DNA of 64,000 bases from assembly GCF_000300005.1 (NCBI RefSeq), contig NC_018691.1:1488001-1552000 (forward strand). Reading direction: 5' to 3'. This document shows positions 51,227 through 60,060 of the stretch, in pieces (positions within the stretch are counted from its first letter, which is position 1; each line of letters starts with the position of its first letter). Origin of the DNA: Alloalcanivorax dieselolei B5 (GTDB lineage Bacteria > Pseudomonadota > Gammaproteobacteria > Pseudomonadales > Alcanivoracaceae). The position numbers were made by a program, and so were the translations under genes. The notes beneath the pieces were generated by a model, which saw only the letters and a list, made by a program, of their open reading frames with translations, searched no databases and was not told the DNA's origin.

Positions 51227-52585
51227 TCAGTCCCGCTGGCGGTCGTCCGGCTCCTCCGGCTCTTCGTCTTCCACGCCGGTGTCCGTGGCGACCGGTTTTT
51301 CCGCCGCCGGTGCCGTCGAAGCGGGGGCTTCGGAATGCTCCGCTTGCGCCGGTGAGTCGTCGGCGGCGGGCTTCCCGCTCTGTGCCTGCTCCGCCTTGGC
51401 TTCCACTTCCTCCGGGGTTTGCTCTTCGCCAAGCCGATAAGCGGCGAAGCCGGCGTGCACCACTTGGTTGATGGCCATGCCCAGGATACGACCGTCGTAG
51501 GGGGCGATGATGGCGCTGCCGGTGTTGGTGATCGGGTCGGTAACAGTGCCGAGGATTTGCCCTTTTTTCACCTTGTCATTGAGTTTGACTTCCGACAGCA
51601 GGATGCCGCCCTGGCTGGCGCGGATCCATTGCGATTCATAGAACACCGGTTGCGGCGCGCCCCAGAACCGGCGCGCTTTGCGCATGCCGAGATTTTCCAG
51701 CAGGGTTTCCAGTGCCTGCACACCGTAGCTGACCGCCTCTTGCTCCAGGCGATTGGGCCCGCCGGCCTCCATCGTCACCGCCATGATGTCGTCGTCCACC
51801 GCCGCCCGTCGCAGGGTGCCGCGGGCGCCGCGGCCATGCAGCACGGTCATGCCGCCGAAGTGTTTGGCGAAGGCCAGAACGTCCGGGTTTTTCAGATCGG
51901 CGCGCAATTGCGGCTGGTTGATGCGTTTGAGCGAACCGGTGTGCAGGTCCACCAGATACTGGCAGTGCCGGATGATCTGATCGTAAAGGGAATGGGCCAC
52001 GCGATCGGCGGCGCTGCCGGTGCCGCGCCCCGGGAAGTGGCGATTGAGATCGCGGCGGTCGGAAAGATAGCGCGAGCCGTTGCGGAACCCTTCCAGATTG
52101 ACGATGGGCACGCCGATCAAAGTGCCGGACAGGGTTTCCGGTTCCAGGTCGTACATCAGGCGGCGCACCATCTCGATGCCGTTCAACTCGTCGCCGTGGA
52201 CGGCGGCGGTCAGGCACAGGCGCGGGCCGGGTTTCTTGCCGTGGGCCACCAGCACCGGCACCGGCGTGGCGATGGAGGCGAAGGATTGATCCGGAGTCCA
52301 GTGCAGCGTGGCGAAGCTGCCGGGCACCACGTTGCGGCCCAGCAGTGATAGCGGCCGCACCGGTTGCTCCGCGGTGGAAGCGGGTGCCAGTTGGTCGGTG
52401 CTGTCAGTGGCCGGTGGTGAGTCCACCACCGGGGTGTCGTCGACCATCTGCTTCGCGGGAGGATTGGCCGGCGCCGCGTGCGCCTTGGGCTCGGTGTCGT
52501 CGACGGGGCTTTCGTCGGCGTGCAGGGCCGGCCAGGGCGCCAGGGCGGCCAACAGGGCGATGGTCAGGGACCAGCGTGCGGTCAT
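51227..52585 (-). CDS. Periplasmic succinylglutamate desuccinylase/aspartoacylase-family protein
   Basis: A 452-residue M14-like zinc hydrolase. A signal peptide (about 23 residues, ending ALHA) leads into a long low-complexity acidic/Pro linker (24-75). The AstE/AspA domain carries zinc ligands in AVHGDELNGIEMVRR (H-x2-E) and VDLHTG, and RDLNRHFPGRG follows, as in the family. The C-terminus after about 395 is again Glu/Ala/Pro-rich. The export signal is unlike the cytoplasmic AstE enzyme, so the substrate may be cell-wall or peptide derived; that is inference. It starts 9 bases after uup ends, so the two are cotranscribed. Confidence 0.83.
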   Translation of the reverse strand: MTARWSLTIALLAALAPWPALHADESPVDDTEPKAHAAPANPPAKQMVDDTPVVDSPPATDSTDQLAPASTAEQPVRPLSLLGRNVVPGSFATLHWTPDQSFASIATPVPVLVAHGKKPGPRLCLTAAVHGDELNGIEMVRRLMYDLEPETLSGTLIGVPIVNLEGFRNGSRYLSDRRDLNRHFPGRGTGSAADRVAHSLYDQIIRHCQYLVDLHTGSLKRINQPQLRADLKNPDVLAFAKHFGGMTVLHGRGARGTLRRAAVDDDIMAVTMEAGGPNRLEQEAVSYGVQALETLLENLGMRKARRFWGAPQPVFYESQWIRASQGGILLSEVKLNDKVKKGQILGTVTDPITNTGSAIIAPYDGRILGMAINQVVHAGFAAYRLGEEQTPEEVEAKAEQAQSGKPAADDSPAQAEHSEAPASTAPAAEKPVATDTGVEDEEPEEPDDRQRD

Positions 52586-52594
52586 GGTGATGTC

Positions 52595-54487
52595 TCAGCT
52601 GTTGAGCTGGTCGAGCGCCTCCCAACGGGCGTAGGCTTCGGCCAGCGTGTGTTCCAGTTCGGAGAGCCGTTGCTGTTCGGCGGCGATGGTTTCCGCGGCT
52701 TCCTTGTAAAAGGCCGGGTCCGACATCGTGCTCTGCAGCGCCTTCAGCGCCGCTTCCAGCTCTTCGATGCGGGCCGGTAAATCGCGCAACTCAAGCTGCT
52801 CCTTATAACTCAGCTTCTTGCGCGCCGGTTTCGCCGCTTCGCTGCGTTCGGGGCGGGTGGCGGGCCTGGCGGCTTTGACGGTTTCCGGCGCGGACGGTTC
52901 CGGACGTTGTCGTAACCAGTCCTCATAACCGCCCACATACCAGTGCGGATCGCCGCCCTCGAACACCAGCGTCGAGGTCACCACATTGTCGATGAAAGCA
53001 CGGTCATGGCTGACCAGCAGCAGGGTGCCCTGGTAATTCACCAACTGCTCTTCCAGCAATTCCAGGGTTTCCACGTCCAGGTCGTTGGTCGGTTCATCCA
53101 GCACCAGCAGATTGAACGGCCGCGTGAACAGCTTGGCCAGCAGCAGACGGTTGCGTTCACCGCCGGACAGTGACTTGACCGGCTGACGGGCGCGGGCCGG
53201 TTCGAACAGAAAATCCTGCAGATAGCCCATGACATGTTTCTTACGGCCATCCACTTCCACCACGTCGGAGCCTTCCGCCAGGTTGTCGATCACGCTTTTT
53301 TCGCCGTCCAGGCTGTCACGCAATTGATCGAAGTAGGCCACCTTCAATTGCGTGCCCTGCTTCACGGTACCGCCGTCGGGTGCCAATCGGCCCAGCAGAA
53401 TACGGATCAAGGTCGATTTTCCGCAGCCGTTGGGGCCGAGAATACCGACCCGGTCGCCGCGCAGCAGGGTCAGCGAGAAGTCCCGCAGCAGCGTCTGCCC
53501 GCCCACCGCGTAGCTGAGATGCTCCGCTTCGATTACCGTTTTACCGGAGCGATCGCCCTGCTGGATGGCAAGGGCCGCCGTGCCCTGGCGCTGGCGTCGC
53601 TGGGCGGCCTCTTTACGTAATGTCTGCAGGGCCCGCACCCGGCCCTCATTGCGGGTGCGCCGGGCCTTGATGCCCTGACGGATCCAGCGTTCCTCCTGGG
53701 ACAACTTCTTGTCGAACTCGGCCTGGTTCCTTTCTTCCACTTCCAGCGCCGCCTGCTTGCCTTCCAGATAACGATCGTAATCCCCGGGCCAGCTGGTCAA
53801 CCGGCCGCGGTCCAGCTCGATGATGCGGGTGGCCAGGGCGCGGATGAAAGCGCGGTCGTGGGAGATGAACACCAGGGTCGCCGGGTAGTCCCGCAGGAAG
53901 CTTTCCAGCCAGCGGATCGAGTCGATATCCAGATGGTTGGTCGGTTCGTCCAGAAGCAGCAGGTCTGGTTCCTGCACCAGCGCACGGGCCAGCAGAACGC
54001 GGCGCTTCATGCCGCCGGAGAGGCCGGCGAAGCGCTGCTCGCCATCGAGTTGCAGCTTGGAGAGCACCGTCTCCACCCGCTGGAACAACTGCCAGGCGCC
54101 GGCGCTTTCGATGCGGTCGCTGAGCTGCTGGAAACGGGCCATCACCGCGTCGTCGCCATCGTTGAGCCGGTGGCTGAGGCGGTCGTGTTCGGCCAGCAGA
54201 CGACCCAACTCGCCGAGGCCCTGGGCCACCATCTCCTGGACGCTGTGGTCCTGGTCCTCGGGGACTTCCTGTTCCAGACGCGCCACCACCAGTCCCTGTG
54301 AGCGCTCAATCTGGCCATCGTCCGCCTGTACCTCTCCATCCAGTACTTTCAGCAGGGTGGATTTGCCGGAACCGTTGCGGCCCACCAGGCACAGCCGTTC
54401 GCCGGGCTCGATGGTCAGGTCCAAATGGTCGAATAGCGGCTGGTCGCCGTAATCAAGCTGCAGGTCGCGCAGAGTCAGCAATGGCAT
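52595..54487 (-). CDS. uup: ABC-F ATPase Uup
   Basis: A 630-residue soluble protein with two ATPase domains and no membrane part. Walker A motifs are GRNGSGKSTLL near 35 and GPNGCGKSTL near 347; signatures are LSGGMKRRVLLARAL and LSGGERNRLLLAKLF, with Walker B motifs LLLDEPTNHLD and LVLDEPTNDLD. A linker with basic residues lies between, and a C-terminal coiled coil (about 555-625) matches Uup, linked to transposon excision and ribosome or DNA-branch binding in E. coli. The ATG at 54487 (MPLLTLRDLQLDYG) is the family start. Confidence 0.94.
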   Translation of the reverse strand: MPLLTLRDLQLDYGDQPLFDHLDLTIEPGERLCLVGRNGSGKSTLLKVLDGEVQADDGQIERSQGLVVARLEQEVPEDQDHSVQEMVAQGLGELGRLLAEHDRLSHRLNDGDDAVMARFQQLSDRIESAGAWQLFQRVETVLSKLQLDGEQRFAGLSGGMKRRVLLARALVQEPDLLLLDEPTNHLDIDSIRWLESFLRDYPATLVFISHDRAFIRALATRIIELDRGRLTSWPGDYDRYLEGKQAALEVEERNQAEFDKKLSQEERWIRQGIKARRTRNEGRVRALQTLRKEAAQRRQRQGTAALAIQQGDRSGKTVIEAEHLSYAVGGQTLLRDFSLTLLRGDRVGILGPNGCGKSTLIRILLGRLAPDGGTVKQGTQLKVAYFDQLRDSLDGEKSVIDNLAEGSDVVEVDGRKKHVMGYLQDFLFEPARARQPVKSLSGGERNRLLLAKLFTRPFNLLVLDEPTNDLDVETLELLEEQLVNYQGTLLLVSHDRAFIDNVVTSTLVFEGGDPHWYVGGYEDWLRQRPEPSAPETVKAARPATRPERSEAAKPARKKLSYKEQLELRDLPARIEELEAALKALQSTMSDPAFYKEAAETIAAEQQRLSELEHTLAEAYARWEALDQLNS

Positions 54488-54555
54488 GGTGTCCGGGTAC
54501 CGTGGTGTCGGGGAACGCGAGTCTAGCATTTTCCCGAGGCGTCATGGATGGGGGG

Positions 54556-55122
54556 CTAAGCCAGACCGAGATGGGACAGGACCCAGTCGCGGCGTTCTCT
54601 TATCGTTCCACGGGGCACCAGGCGTGGCTGGTAGCCCTGGTCAAGGTAGGTGTCCCACAACACCTCGAAAGTGCGCTCGGCTTCCGCCAGCGTCTGCTTG
54701 CGTTCCTGATCGTGCCGGTAGATGTCGGGCCAGGGCGGCAGCATCAATACTTCCGGCGCATAACGGTAGCGCCGCGCGGCCCAGCGCATGGCCGCGCTCT
54801 CCCGCAGCCGTTCCAGCCGTGCGTAGCCGAGCACGTCCACCACGCCCCGGTCAAAAAATCGCCAGGAGCGATTTTTGACGTCGCAGTGACGCCGGTACTG
54901 GCGTCGGTCCCGGTCCAGCATGGCGGCGGCGAAGGCCTGCCGGTCCCGCCAGGGCAGGGCATCGCCGCCGCACGCTTGCTGTTGCCGGATCACCGCCCGC
55001 CCGGATTCGGCGACGGTAATGTGCCCAAGCCCGGACAGGGCCTGGAGCAAACTGGTCTTGCCGGCGCCGGGGCCGCCGGACAATACAATAGCCCCGCCAT
55101 GGGGGAGGCGGTGAGTGAACAT
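54556..55122 (-). CDS. Small AAA/P-loop ATPase (AAA_28-like)
   Basis: A 188-residue P-loop protein. It has a Walker A motif GGPGAGKTSLL near residue 16, FFDRGVVDVLGYARL near 88 as the Walker B-like region, and the conserved TLAEAERTFEVLWDTYLDQGYQ near 144. This matches the AAA_28 (predicted NTPase/kinase-like) family of unknown role. About 30 bases of the gene near 54850-54879 are a REP-like inverted repeat encoding the residues around VKNRSW, a rare case of repeat DNA inside a coding region. The ATG at 55122 is chosen as the family start (MFTHRLPHGGAIVLSG). Confidence 0.78.
   Translation of the reverse strand: MFTHRLPHGGAIVLSGGPGAGKTSLLQALSGLGHITVAESGRAVIRQQQACGGDALPWRDRQAFAAAMLDRDRRQYRRHCDVKNRSWRFFDRGVVDVLGYARLERLRESAAMRWAARRYRYAPEVLMLPPWPDIYRHDQERKQTLAEAERTFEVLWDTYLDQGYQPRLVPRGTIRERRDWVLSHLGLA
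54850..54884. repeat. REP-like repeat (family B) inside the AAA ATPase gene
   Basis: GTCAAAAAATCGC and GCGATTTTTGAC pair around a 5-base loop, with one extra A in the first arm. The segment GGAGCGATTTTTGACGTCGC (54865-54884) matches 18 of 20 bases with the copy in the mltF leader near 5.38 kb. Confidence 0.55.
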
Positions 55123-55309
55123 GATGGGGTTTCCTGTTAGAGAAGGGGGGGGGTGGTTCATTGAGGTTTAGAGGAGGGCTCGTTCTGGGCTCCAGCAACG
55201 TCGAGGGCTGGTACAGAAAGCCTCCGCATTTATGTTGCCAGGGCCAGAGGACACCCCGCGCCTGCCGGTTACCTCGAAGCCGGGTGCCCCCTGATTTGCC
55301 GGCCGGATT

Positions 55310-58300
55310 TCAGGCGCCCGTCTTTGGGTCGCCATTACCGGACTCGCGGCGCTCGCCGGGGATGGTCAGGTTTTCGCCGCCATTGATGCTGCGAATGTGA
55401 ATATCCATCTGGCTGAAGGCGATTTCCACGCCCCGGTCCCGGCACAGCTGATCGATACGGCGATTGAGTTCGTCGGTGGTGCTCAGACGGTCGCCGATTT
55501 CCTTCACGTAGACCCGCAATTCATGATCCAGCGTACTGGCGCCGAAGCCCATGAACAGGATCATCGGTTCCGGATCCTTCATCACTTTAGGATGGTCGCG
55601 GGCCACGGTCTGGAGAATCTCACGACAGCTGTTCAGATCCGAGCCGTAGGCGAAGCCCACGGTGATGATCAGTCGCGTTACCGTGTCACTCAGCGACCAG
55701 TTGATCAACTGTTCGGTAACGAAGGTCTGATTGGGGATGATGATTTCCTTGCGGTCGAAATCAATCACCGTGGTGGCGCGTACCCGCACCCGGCTGACAG
55801 TGCCCGACAAGGTGCCGATGGTGATCACATCGCCGATACGAATCGGTCGCTCGAACAGGATGATAATACCGGAAACAAAGTTGGCGAAAATCTGTTGCAG
55901 ACCAAAGCCCAGCCCCACGCCGAGAGCGGCCACCAGCCACTGCAGTTTGTTCCAGGTCAGCCCCAGCGAACCCAGCACCACCATCACGCCCACGGCGGTG
56001 ATGAGGTAGGACAACAGCGTGGTGGTGGCGTAACTGCTCCCTTGTTTCAGGTTCATCCGCGATAGCAGCAGCACCTCCAGCAGACCGGGCAGGTTCAGCG
56101 CCAGCATCAGCGTCACCACGCCGGCGGCGAGCGCGAACATGACGTCGCCGAGACTGATCGGAACCTGGGTAAGAGTGCTGCCGCTGCCCTCGGTGGTCTC
56201 CCACAGGAGAATGTTCTCGGTATAGGAGAAGGCACTCAGAATGTCCGCCCAGACCCAATAGAACAGCAGGCCAAACACCACCACCAGGGCCATGCGGATC
56301 AGACGCAGGGACTGCTGATTGACCCGCTCCAGATCCAGCTGCGGTTCTTCCACTTCGATGCCTTCCACGCTGGTGTCCTTGGTGTCACTGTCCCGTTGCG
56401 CCAGGGCCCGTTTATAGGCCAGCCGCTGCGCCGCCACCGCCAGGCCGCGCACCGCGGTGGCATCGATCAGGGTCCACAGCAGCAGCAGGTAGAAGCTGTC
56501 GATGATGCGCCCGGACAAGCGCACCGTGGTGTAGTAGTAACCCAGACCGATCACCACGATCAGAGCGAAGGGAAGGCCACCGCATACCAGCGCCGCTACG
56601 GTTTTGTAAGCGGTGGAGAAACGGGTGATGGGAAAGTGCAACGCCACCCGGGTGAGCATGATCCCCATTACCGCCAGCCCGAATACCATGATAACCAGGC
56701 CGATGCGGTCGTTGTTGAGCTGCGCCGGCCATTGCTCGCCGAAGGCGATGATCAACGTCATTGGTACCATCGCCAGCCCAACCGCCAGCAGTCGCCGCCG
56801 CAGTTGCGTATTGCCATCGGCGGACCAGCGGAAATGCCGTTGTGCAATGCCGTCCCGGGCCAGCAACCGGTAGCACATTTCAAACACCAGCCACAGCAGC
56901 GCCACTTTAAACAGAGCGGCGCCCAACACCGTGGAGAGTGTGCCGGGCTGGATCCAGAGCCCCCAGGCCAGCAGGCTCAGCACCAGCGGGCCGGGCAGGC
57001 ACATCAGCGTGGTCATCAGGATCGCCAACGGGGTGTGCAATTGGCTGTCCCTGCGCAGGAAACCGATATCGCTGTTGAGTTTGCGGATCCGGGTACGCAG
57101 GCGTTTCCGCCAGACCAGCAGGGCGGCGGCGAGCACCGCCGGCAATATCAGCCAGGGCCATTTGTCCTGTAACAGCCGCAGCGATCTCTTGCCCGTTTCC
57201 GCCCAGGGAATGTATGTCATCTGATCCCGGACCTGGGCCGGAAACTCCCGCAACCAGGACAGATTGATCGGCTGGGTGCTGGGCATCCAGAAAGTCTGCT
57301 CCGAGATGGTGTCGTGCAGGTTGCGGGAAACATCCACCAATTGATCCTGCACCAGGTTGAGCCGCACCAGCAGATTCAGCTTGCGCCCCAGTTCGGTGTC
57401 CAGTTGATTGAGCAATTCCACGTGGATGTCATGCAGACTCCCCAGAGCATCCTGCAGAGCAGCACGGTCTTCCGGTGAGATGCCCTGGTCATCGATCCGG
57501 AGAATGTCGGCTTCCGTTTGCTGGCGTTGCTGGCCGATTTCGAACTGGCGCAGACGGGTGTCGCCGATGGCTTTGGGCAGGCCTTCCCGGGGTTTGAAAT
57601 CCGGCAGATTTTTCTGCTGTTCGTACAGAATGCGCGACAGTAAAAGACTGCCGTCGAGCATGCGGATCTGGTCGTTGACGGTGGCGGACAGTGCCCGTAC
57701 GCGATCCAGCTGGGTCTTGGTGGCCACGTTTTCACGCAGCAGATCGTTGACTTCCTCGCTGGTTTGAACCAGCTGTTTGCGCAGGGTTTTGTTACGCTCT
57801 TGCGCCGCCGCCAGCTCGGGGTGATCAGCCACTCCGGCGGGCAGGTCCACGGATGCTGCTTGCAACTCGTCCTGCAGTTGCTGTTGGCGCCGCCGGTTGA
57901 TCAGCGGCTGCAGTACATCCAGCTGTTTCTGGATCAGTTCCGCGTCGGCTTCCAGTACCCGTTGCCGCAGACGGGAACGCTGTTCGCTGGAGCTGGCCAC
58001 GGCCAACTCCTGGTTGCGCAGTTCAATGCGGGAATCCAGCACCGCGAGCTTCACTTGCAGGTTCTGCACTTCCGCTTCACTGAGCGTCTCCGCCACCGAC
58101 GGGCGGTTCAACCGCCGGCGGATATCATCGGCTTCCGCCAGACTGTCGCTGATGGTGTTCTGTGCCCGTTCCGGCAGGGTCTGGGAACTGGTCACATCGC
58201 TGGCGGCGTCCGCCAGTTTTTCCTGATTGCGCTCCAGCGCTTGCAGTTGTTGTCCCAGCTCCTCCGCCAGAGCGGAAATCGACAGGCTTTGATAGCGTTC

Positions 58301-58639
58301 GGCCCAGTCGATGGTGCTTTCGCGGCGAATCTTTTCCAGTTCGTCCTGAAGCGCGGCTTTCTCCCGTGGTAGTGCTTTTTGCTGTTCCCCAAGCTTTTTG
58401 ATCTGCTCGTGATTGGCGTCGATTTCCTTGCGCAGCTTCAGCGTTTCTTCCAAAAGGTCGCGTTCCGGTGCCGGTTTACCCTCCTTCTGGGTATCGGCGC
58501 TGTCGCCACCGCCAGTGAGCTGTTTCTCCAGATCACCAATGCCGGGCAGAGAAAAACCGCTGCCTTGTGCCGCGGCCACGCCACACAGCATCCAGAGGAG
58601 CAGCAGGGAAAGCAGTAACCGTGATCGACCAAGTCTCAT
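55310..58639 (-). CDS. Large MscS-family mechanosensitive channel (MscK/MscM-like)
   Basis: An 1109-residue channel of the size of E. coli MscK (1120) and MscM (1107). A signal peptide (to about residue 24) leads into a large periplasmic helical domain (about 25-500, with coiled-coil segments rich in Gln/Glu/Leu). About ten membrane segments follow, then the MscS core: LVAALGVGLGFGLQQIFANFVSGIIILFERPIRIGDVITIG with the gate-lining helix, then the beta domain (RATTVIDFDRKEIIIPNQ) and a C-terminal cage. MscK needs high K+; MscK and MscM cannot be separated with certainty from the sequence alone. It opens under osmotic downshock. Confidence 0.92.
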   Translation of the reverse strand: MRLGRSRLLLSLLLLWMLCGVAAAQGSGFSLPGIGDLEKQLTGGGDSADTQKEGKPAPERDLLEETLKLRKEIDANHEQIKKLGEQQKALPREKAALQDELEKIRRESTIDWAERYQSLSISALAEELGQQLQALERNQEKLADAASDVTSSQTLPERAQNTISDSLAEADDIRRRLNRPSVAETLSEAEVQNLQVKLAVLDSRIELRNQELAVASSSEQRSRLRQRVLEADAELIQKQLDVLQPLINRRRQQQLQDELQAASVDLPAGVADHPELAAAQERNKTLRKQLVQTSEEVNDLLRENVATKTQLDRVRALSATVNDQIRMLDGSLLLSRILYEQQKNLPDFKPREGLPKAIGDTRLRQFEIGQQRQQTEADILRIDDQGISPEDRAALQDALGSLHDIHVELLNQLDTELGRKLNLLVRLNLVQDQLVDVSRNLHDTISEQTFWMPSTQPINLSWLREFPAQVRDQMTYIPWAETGKRSLRLLQDKWPWLILPAVLAAALLVWRKRLRTRIRKLNSDIGFLRRDSQLHTPLAILMTTLMCLPGPLVLSLLAWGLWIQPGTLSTVLGAALFKVALLWLVFEMCYRLLARDGIAQRHFRWSADGNTQLRRRLLAVGLAMVPMTLIIAFGEQWPAQLNNDRIGLVIMVFGLAVMGIMLTRVALHFPITRFSTAYKTVAALVCGGLPFALIVVIGLGYYYTTVRLSGRIIDSFYLLLLWTLIDATAVRGLAVAAQRLAYKRALAQRDSDTKDTSVEGIEVEEPQLDLERVNQQSLRLIRMALVVVFGLLFYWVWADILSAFSYTENILLWETTEGSGSTLTQVPISLGDVMFALAAGVVTLMLALNLPGLLEVLLLSRMNLKQGSSYATTTLLSYLITAVGVMVVLGSLGLTWNKLQWLVAALGVGLGFGLQQIFANFVSGIIILFERPIRIGDVITIGTLSGTVSRVRVRATTVIDFDRKEIIIPNQTFVTEQLINWSLSDTVTRLIITVGFAYGSDLNSCREILQTVARDHPKVMKDPEPMILFMGFGASTLDHELRVYVKEIGDRLSTTDELNRRIDQLCRDRGVEIAFSQMDIHIRSINGGENLTIPGERRESGNGDPKTGA

Positions 58640-58720
58640 AGGGAAGCGCGTAATCCATTGTCAGAGTCTTCGTAGACAATAGCGATAAAACGGAGGCGGC
58701 GCCATTTCCCGCGCACTGGT

Positions 58721-59620
58721 TCAGGGACAGCCGGCACCGTCGGTGATTTCGACGACGCTGTCGTCGATGTTGGCGTCATCCGGCGCCAGCGTGTGGGCCC
58801 GACAGACCGCTTCCCGGGCGGCGTCGCCGTCGCCCTGGTCGAGGCGGGCGTAGGCCAGGTTATTCCAGGCCGGAGCGAGAGAGGGGGTGAGTGTCACGGT
58901 CTTTTCGAAGGCGTTGAGGGCCTCCGCTTTCCGTCCCGCCTGCCACAGTGCGTTGGCGTAGGCGAAATGGAGCTTGCCGTCGTCGGCAAACCGGGACGCC
59001 GCGGTTTGCCAATGGCGCAAGGCGTCTTTCTTCTGCGGTGCAAGAGCGTGTAGAAGCGGGCCGGGGCGGGCGCTGGCGGGCAACTCTCCGGCGGGCAGCA
59101 GCACCATGCCCCAATAGTCGGCGCGCGCCCAGGTGCGAATGAAGCGGTTCCAATGGCTGGTGGTGGCTTCGCGGGTGCCGCTGTGCAGAATCAACCGGTC
59201 ACCGCCGTCGCGGTAGCCGGTGACCACGGCGAAGTGCCACTGCGGCCAGCGCTTCAGCGCCAGGTTCTGCAGAATCAGCACCGGGTGGCCGGCTTGCAGC
59301 TCACTGAACAGCGCTTCCGGCTCGTTGACGGGATACGCCAGCAAACCGCGGGCGCGGCCGGCGGCCATCAGTTCGATGCCCAGGCTGCCCTTGCGTTCCG
59401 GTAACCAGACTTCGTCCACCAGCGACTCGGCGTCGCCGGGCAGGCTGTTCCATTGCAGCATCATGCCCAGAGCGGCGGGGCCGCACTGATACTTTTCCTG
59501 GGCAATGAAAGGAACGTCCAGCCGTTGGCTGGCGGGTTGCCGGGCCGACTGTGGCGGGGGCAGTGTCTGACACCCCGCCAACAGTAAAACCAGCCCGGCG
59601 CCGATGGCGCGAACGGACAC
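58721..59620 (-). CDS. C39-like cysteine peptidase lipoprotein with TPR domain (PA2778 family)
   Basis: A 299-residue lipoprotein (lipobox LLAGC, Cys17). The papain-like C39 domain has the nucleophile Cys46 in QEKYQCGPAALGMM and His129 in WPQWHFAVVTGYRDGG, the usual spacing for this peptidase clan. From about residue 200 a TPR region follows (RFADDGKLHFAYANALWQAGRKAEALNAFEKTV and APAWNNLAYARLDQGD). In Pseudomonas the PA2778-type gene adjoins the PA2779-type gene, as here (2 bases apart). Substrate and role are unknown; processing of a secreted or surface peptide is a possibility. Confidence 0.87.
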   Translation of the reverse strand: MSVRAIGAGLVLLLAGCQTLPPPQSARQPASQRLDVPFIAQEKYQCGPAALGMMLQWNSLPGDAESLVDEVWLPERKGSLGIELMAAGRARGLLAYPVNEPEALFSELQAGHPVLILQNLALKRWPQWHFAVVTGYRDGGDRLILHSGTREATTSHWNRFIRTWARADYWGMVLLPAGELPASARPGPLLHALAPQKKDALRHWQTAASRFADDGKLHFAYANALWQAGRKAEALNAFEKTVTLTPSLAPAWNNLAYARLDQGDGDAAREAVCRAHTLAPDDANIDDSVVEITDGAGCP

Positions 59621-59622
59621 GA

Positions 59623-60012
59623 TCAGTTGATCGGATGGATAGCCGGGAACACGTTGGTGGCGCCAAGCAGATCCAGCAGCACGAGAATCAGAATGATCGC
59701 CAGGATCACGCCGATCACGCCCTGTCCGGCGGGCAGCTCATCGGCCTGTTCGGCCAACTGGGTCAGTTCCTGATCGCTGAGCCGGTCCAGGCGATCCTTC
59801 ACTTGTTCCGGGCTGACACCATTGTCCGCCAACACTTTGGCGGCGGCTTTGTGTTCGAGCAACGCAAGGACCTTCTGCTCCATGGCCGCCCGTTGTTCGC
59901 TGGCCACCAGGGTATCGGTACCGACCATGGCGGCGTGGGCCATGGGGACAAACAGGGCCTGGGTGATGAGCAGAACGGTGGCGGTAAAAACGCCGGTGAG
60001 ACGCTTGTTCAT
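59623..60012 (-). CDS. PA2779-family membrane protein
   Basis: A 129-residue protein with a signal sequence ending AHA, a middle helical segment (DRLDRLSDQELTQLAEQADELPAG) and a C-terminal hydrophobic helix (GVIGVILAIILILVLLDLLGATN). This matches the PA2779 family, always found next to the C39-like lipoprotein gene, which starts 2 bases after this stop. It could be a membrane partner or substrate: the short, helical chain and GVIG-rich end recall C39 leader-processed peptides, but this is inference. The ATG at 60012 is chosen because it begins the signal peptide. Confidence 0.85.
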   Translation of the reverse strand: MNKRLTGVFTATVLLITQALFVPMAHAAMVGTDTLVASEQRAAMEQKVLALLEHKAAAKVLADNGVSPEQVKDRLDRLSDQELTQLAEQADELPAGQGVIGVILAIILILVLLDLLGATNVFPAIHPIN

Positions 60013-60060
60013 GAGCTGTCGCTCCCTGTTTGAATGATGTTTCGAGAATAGCACGGGACA

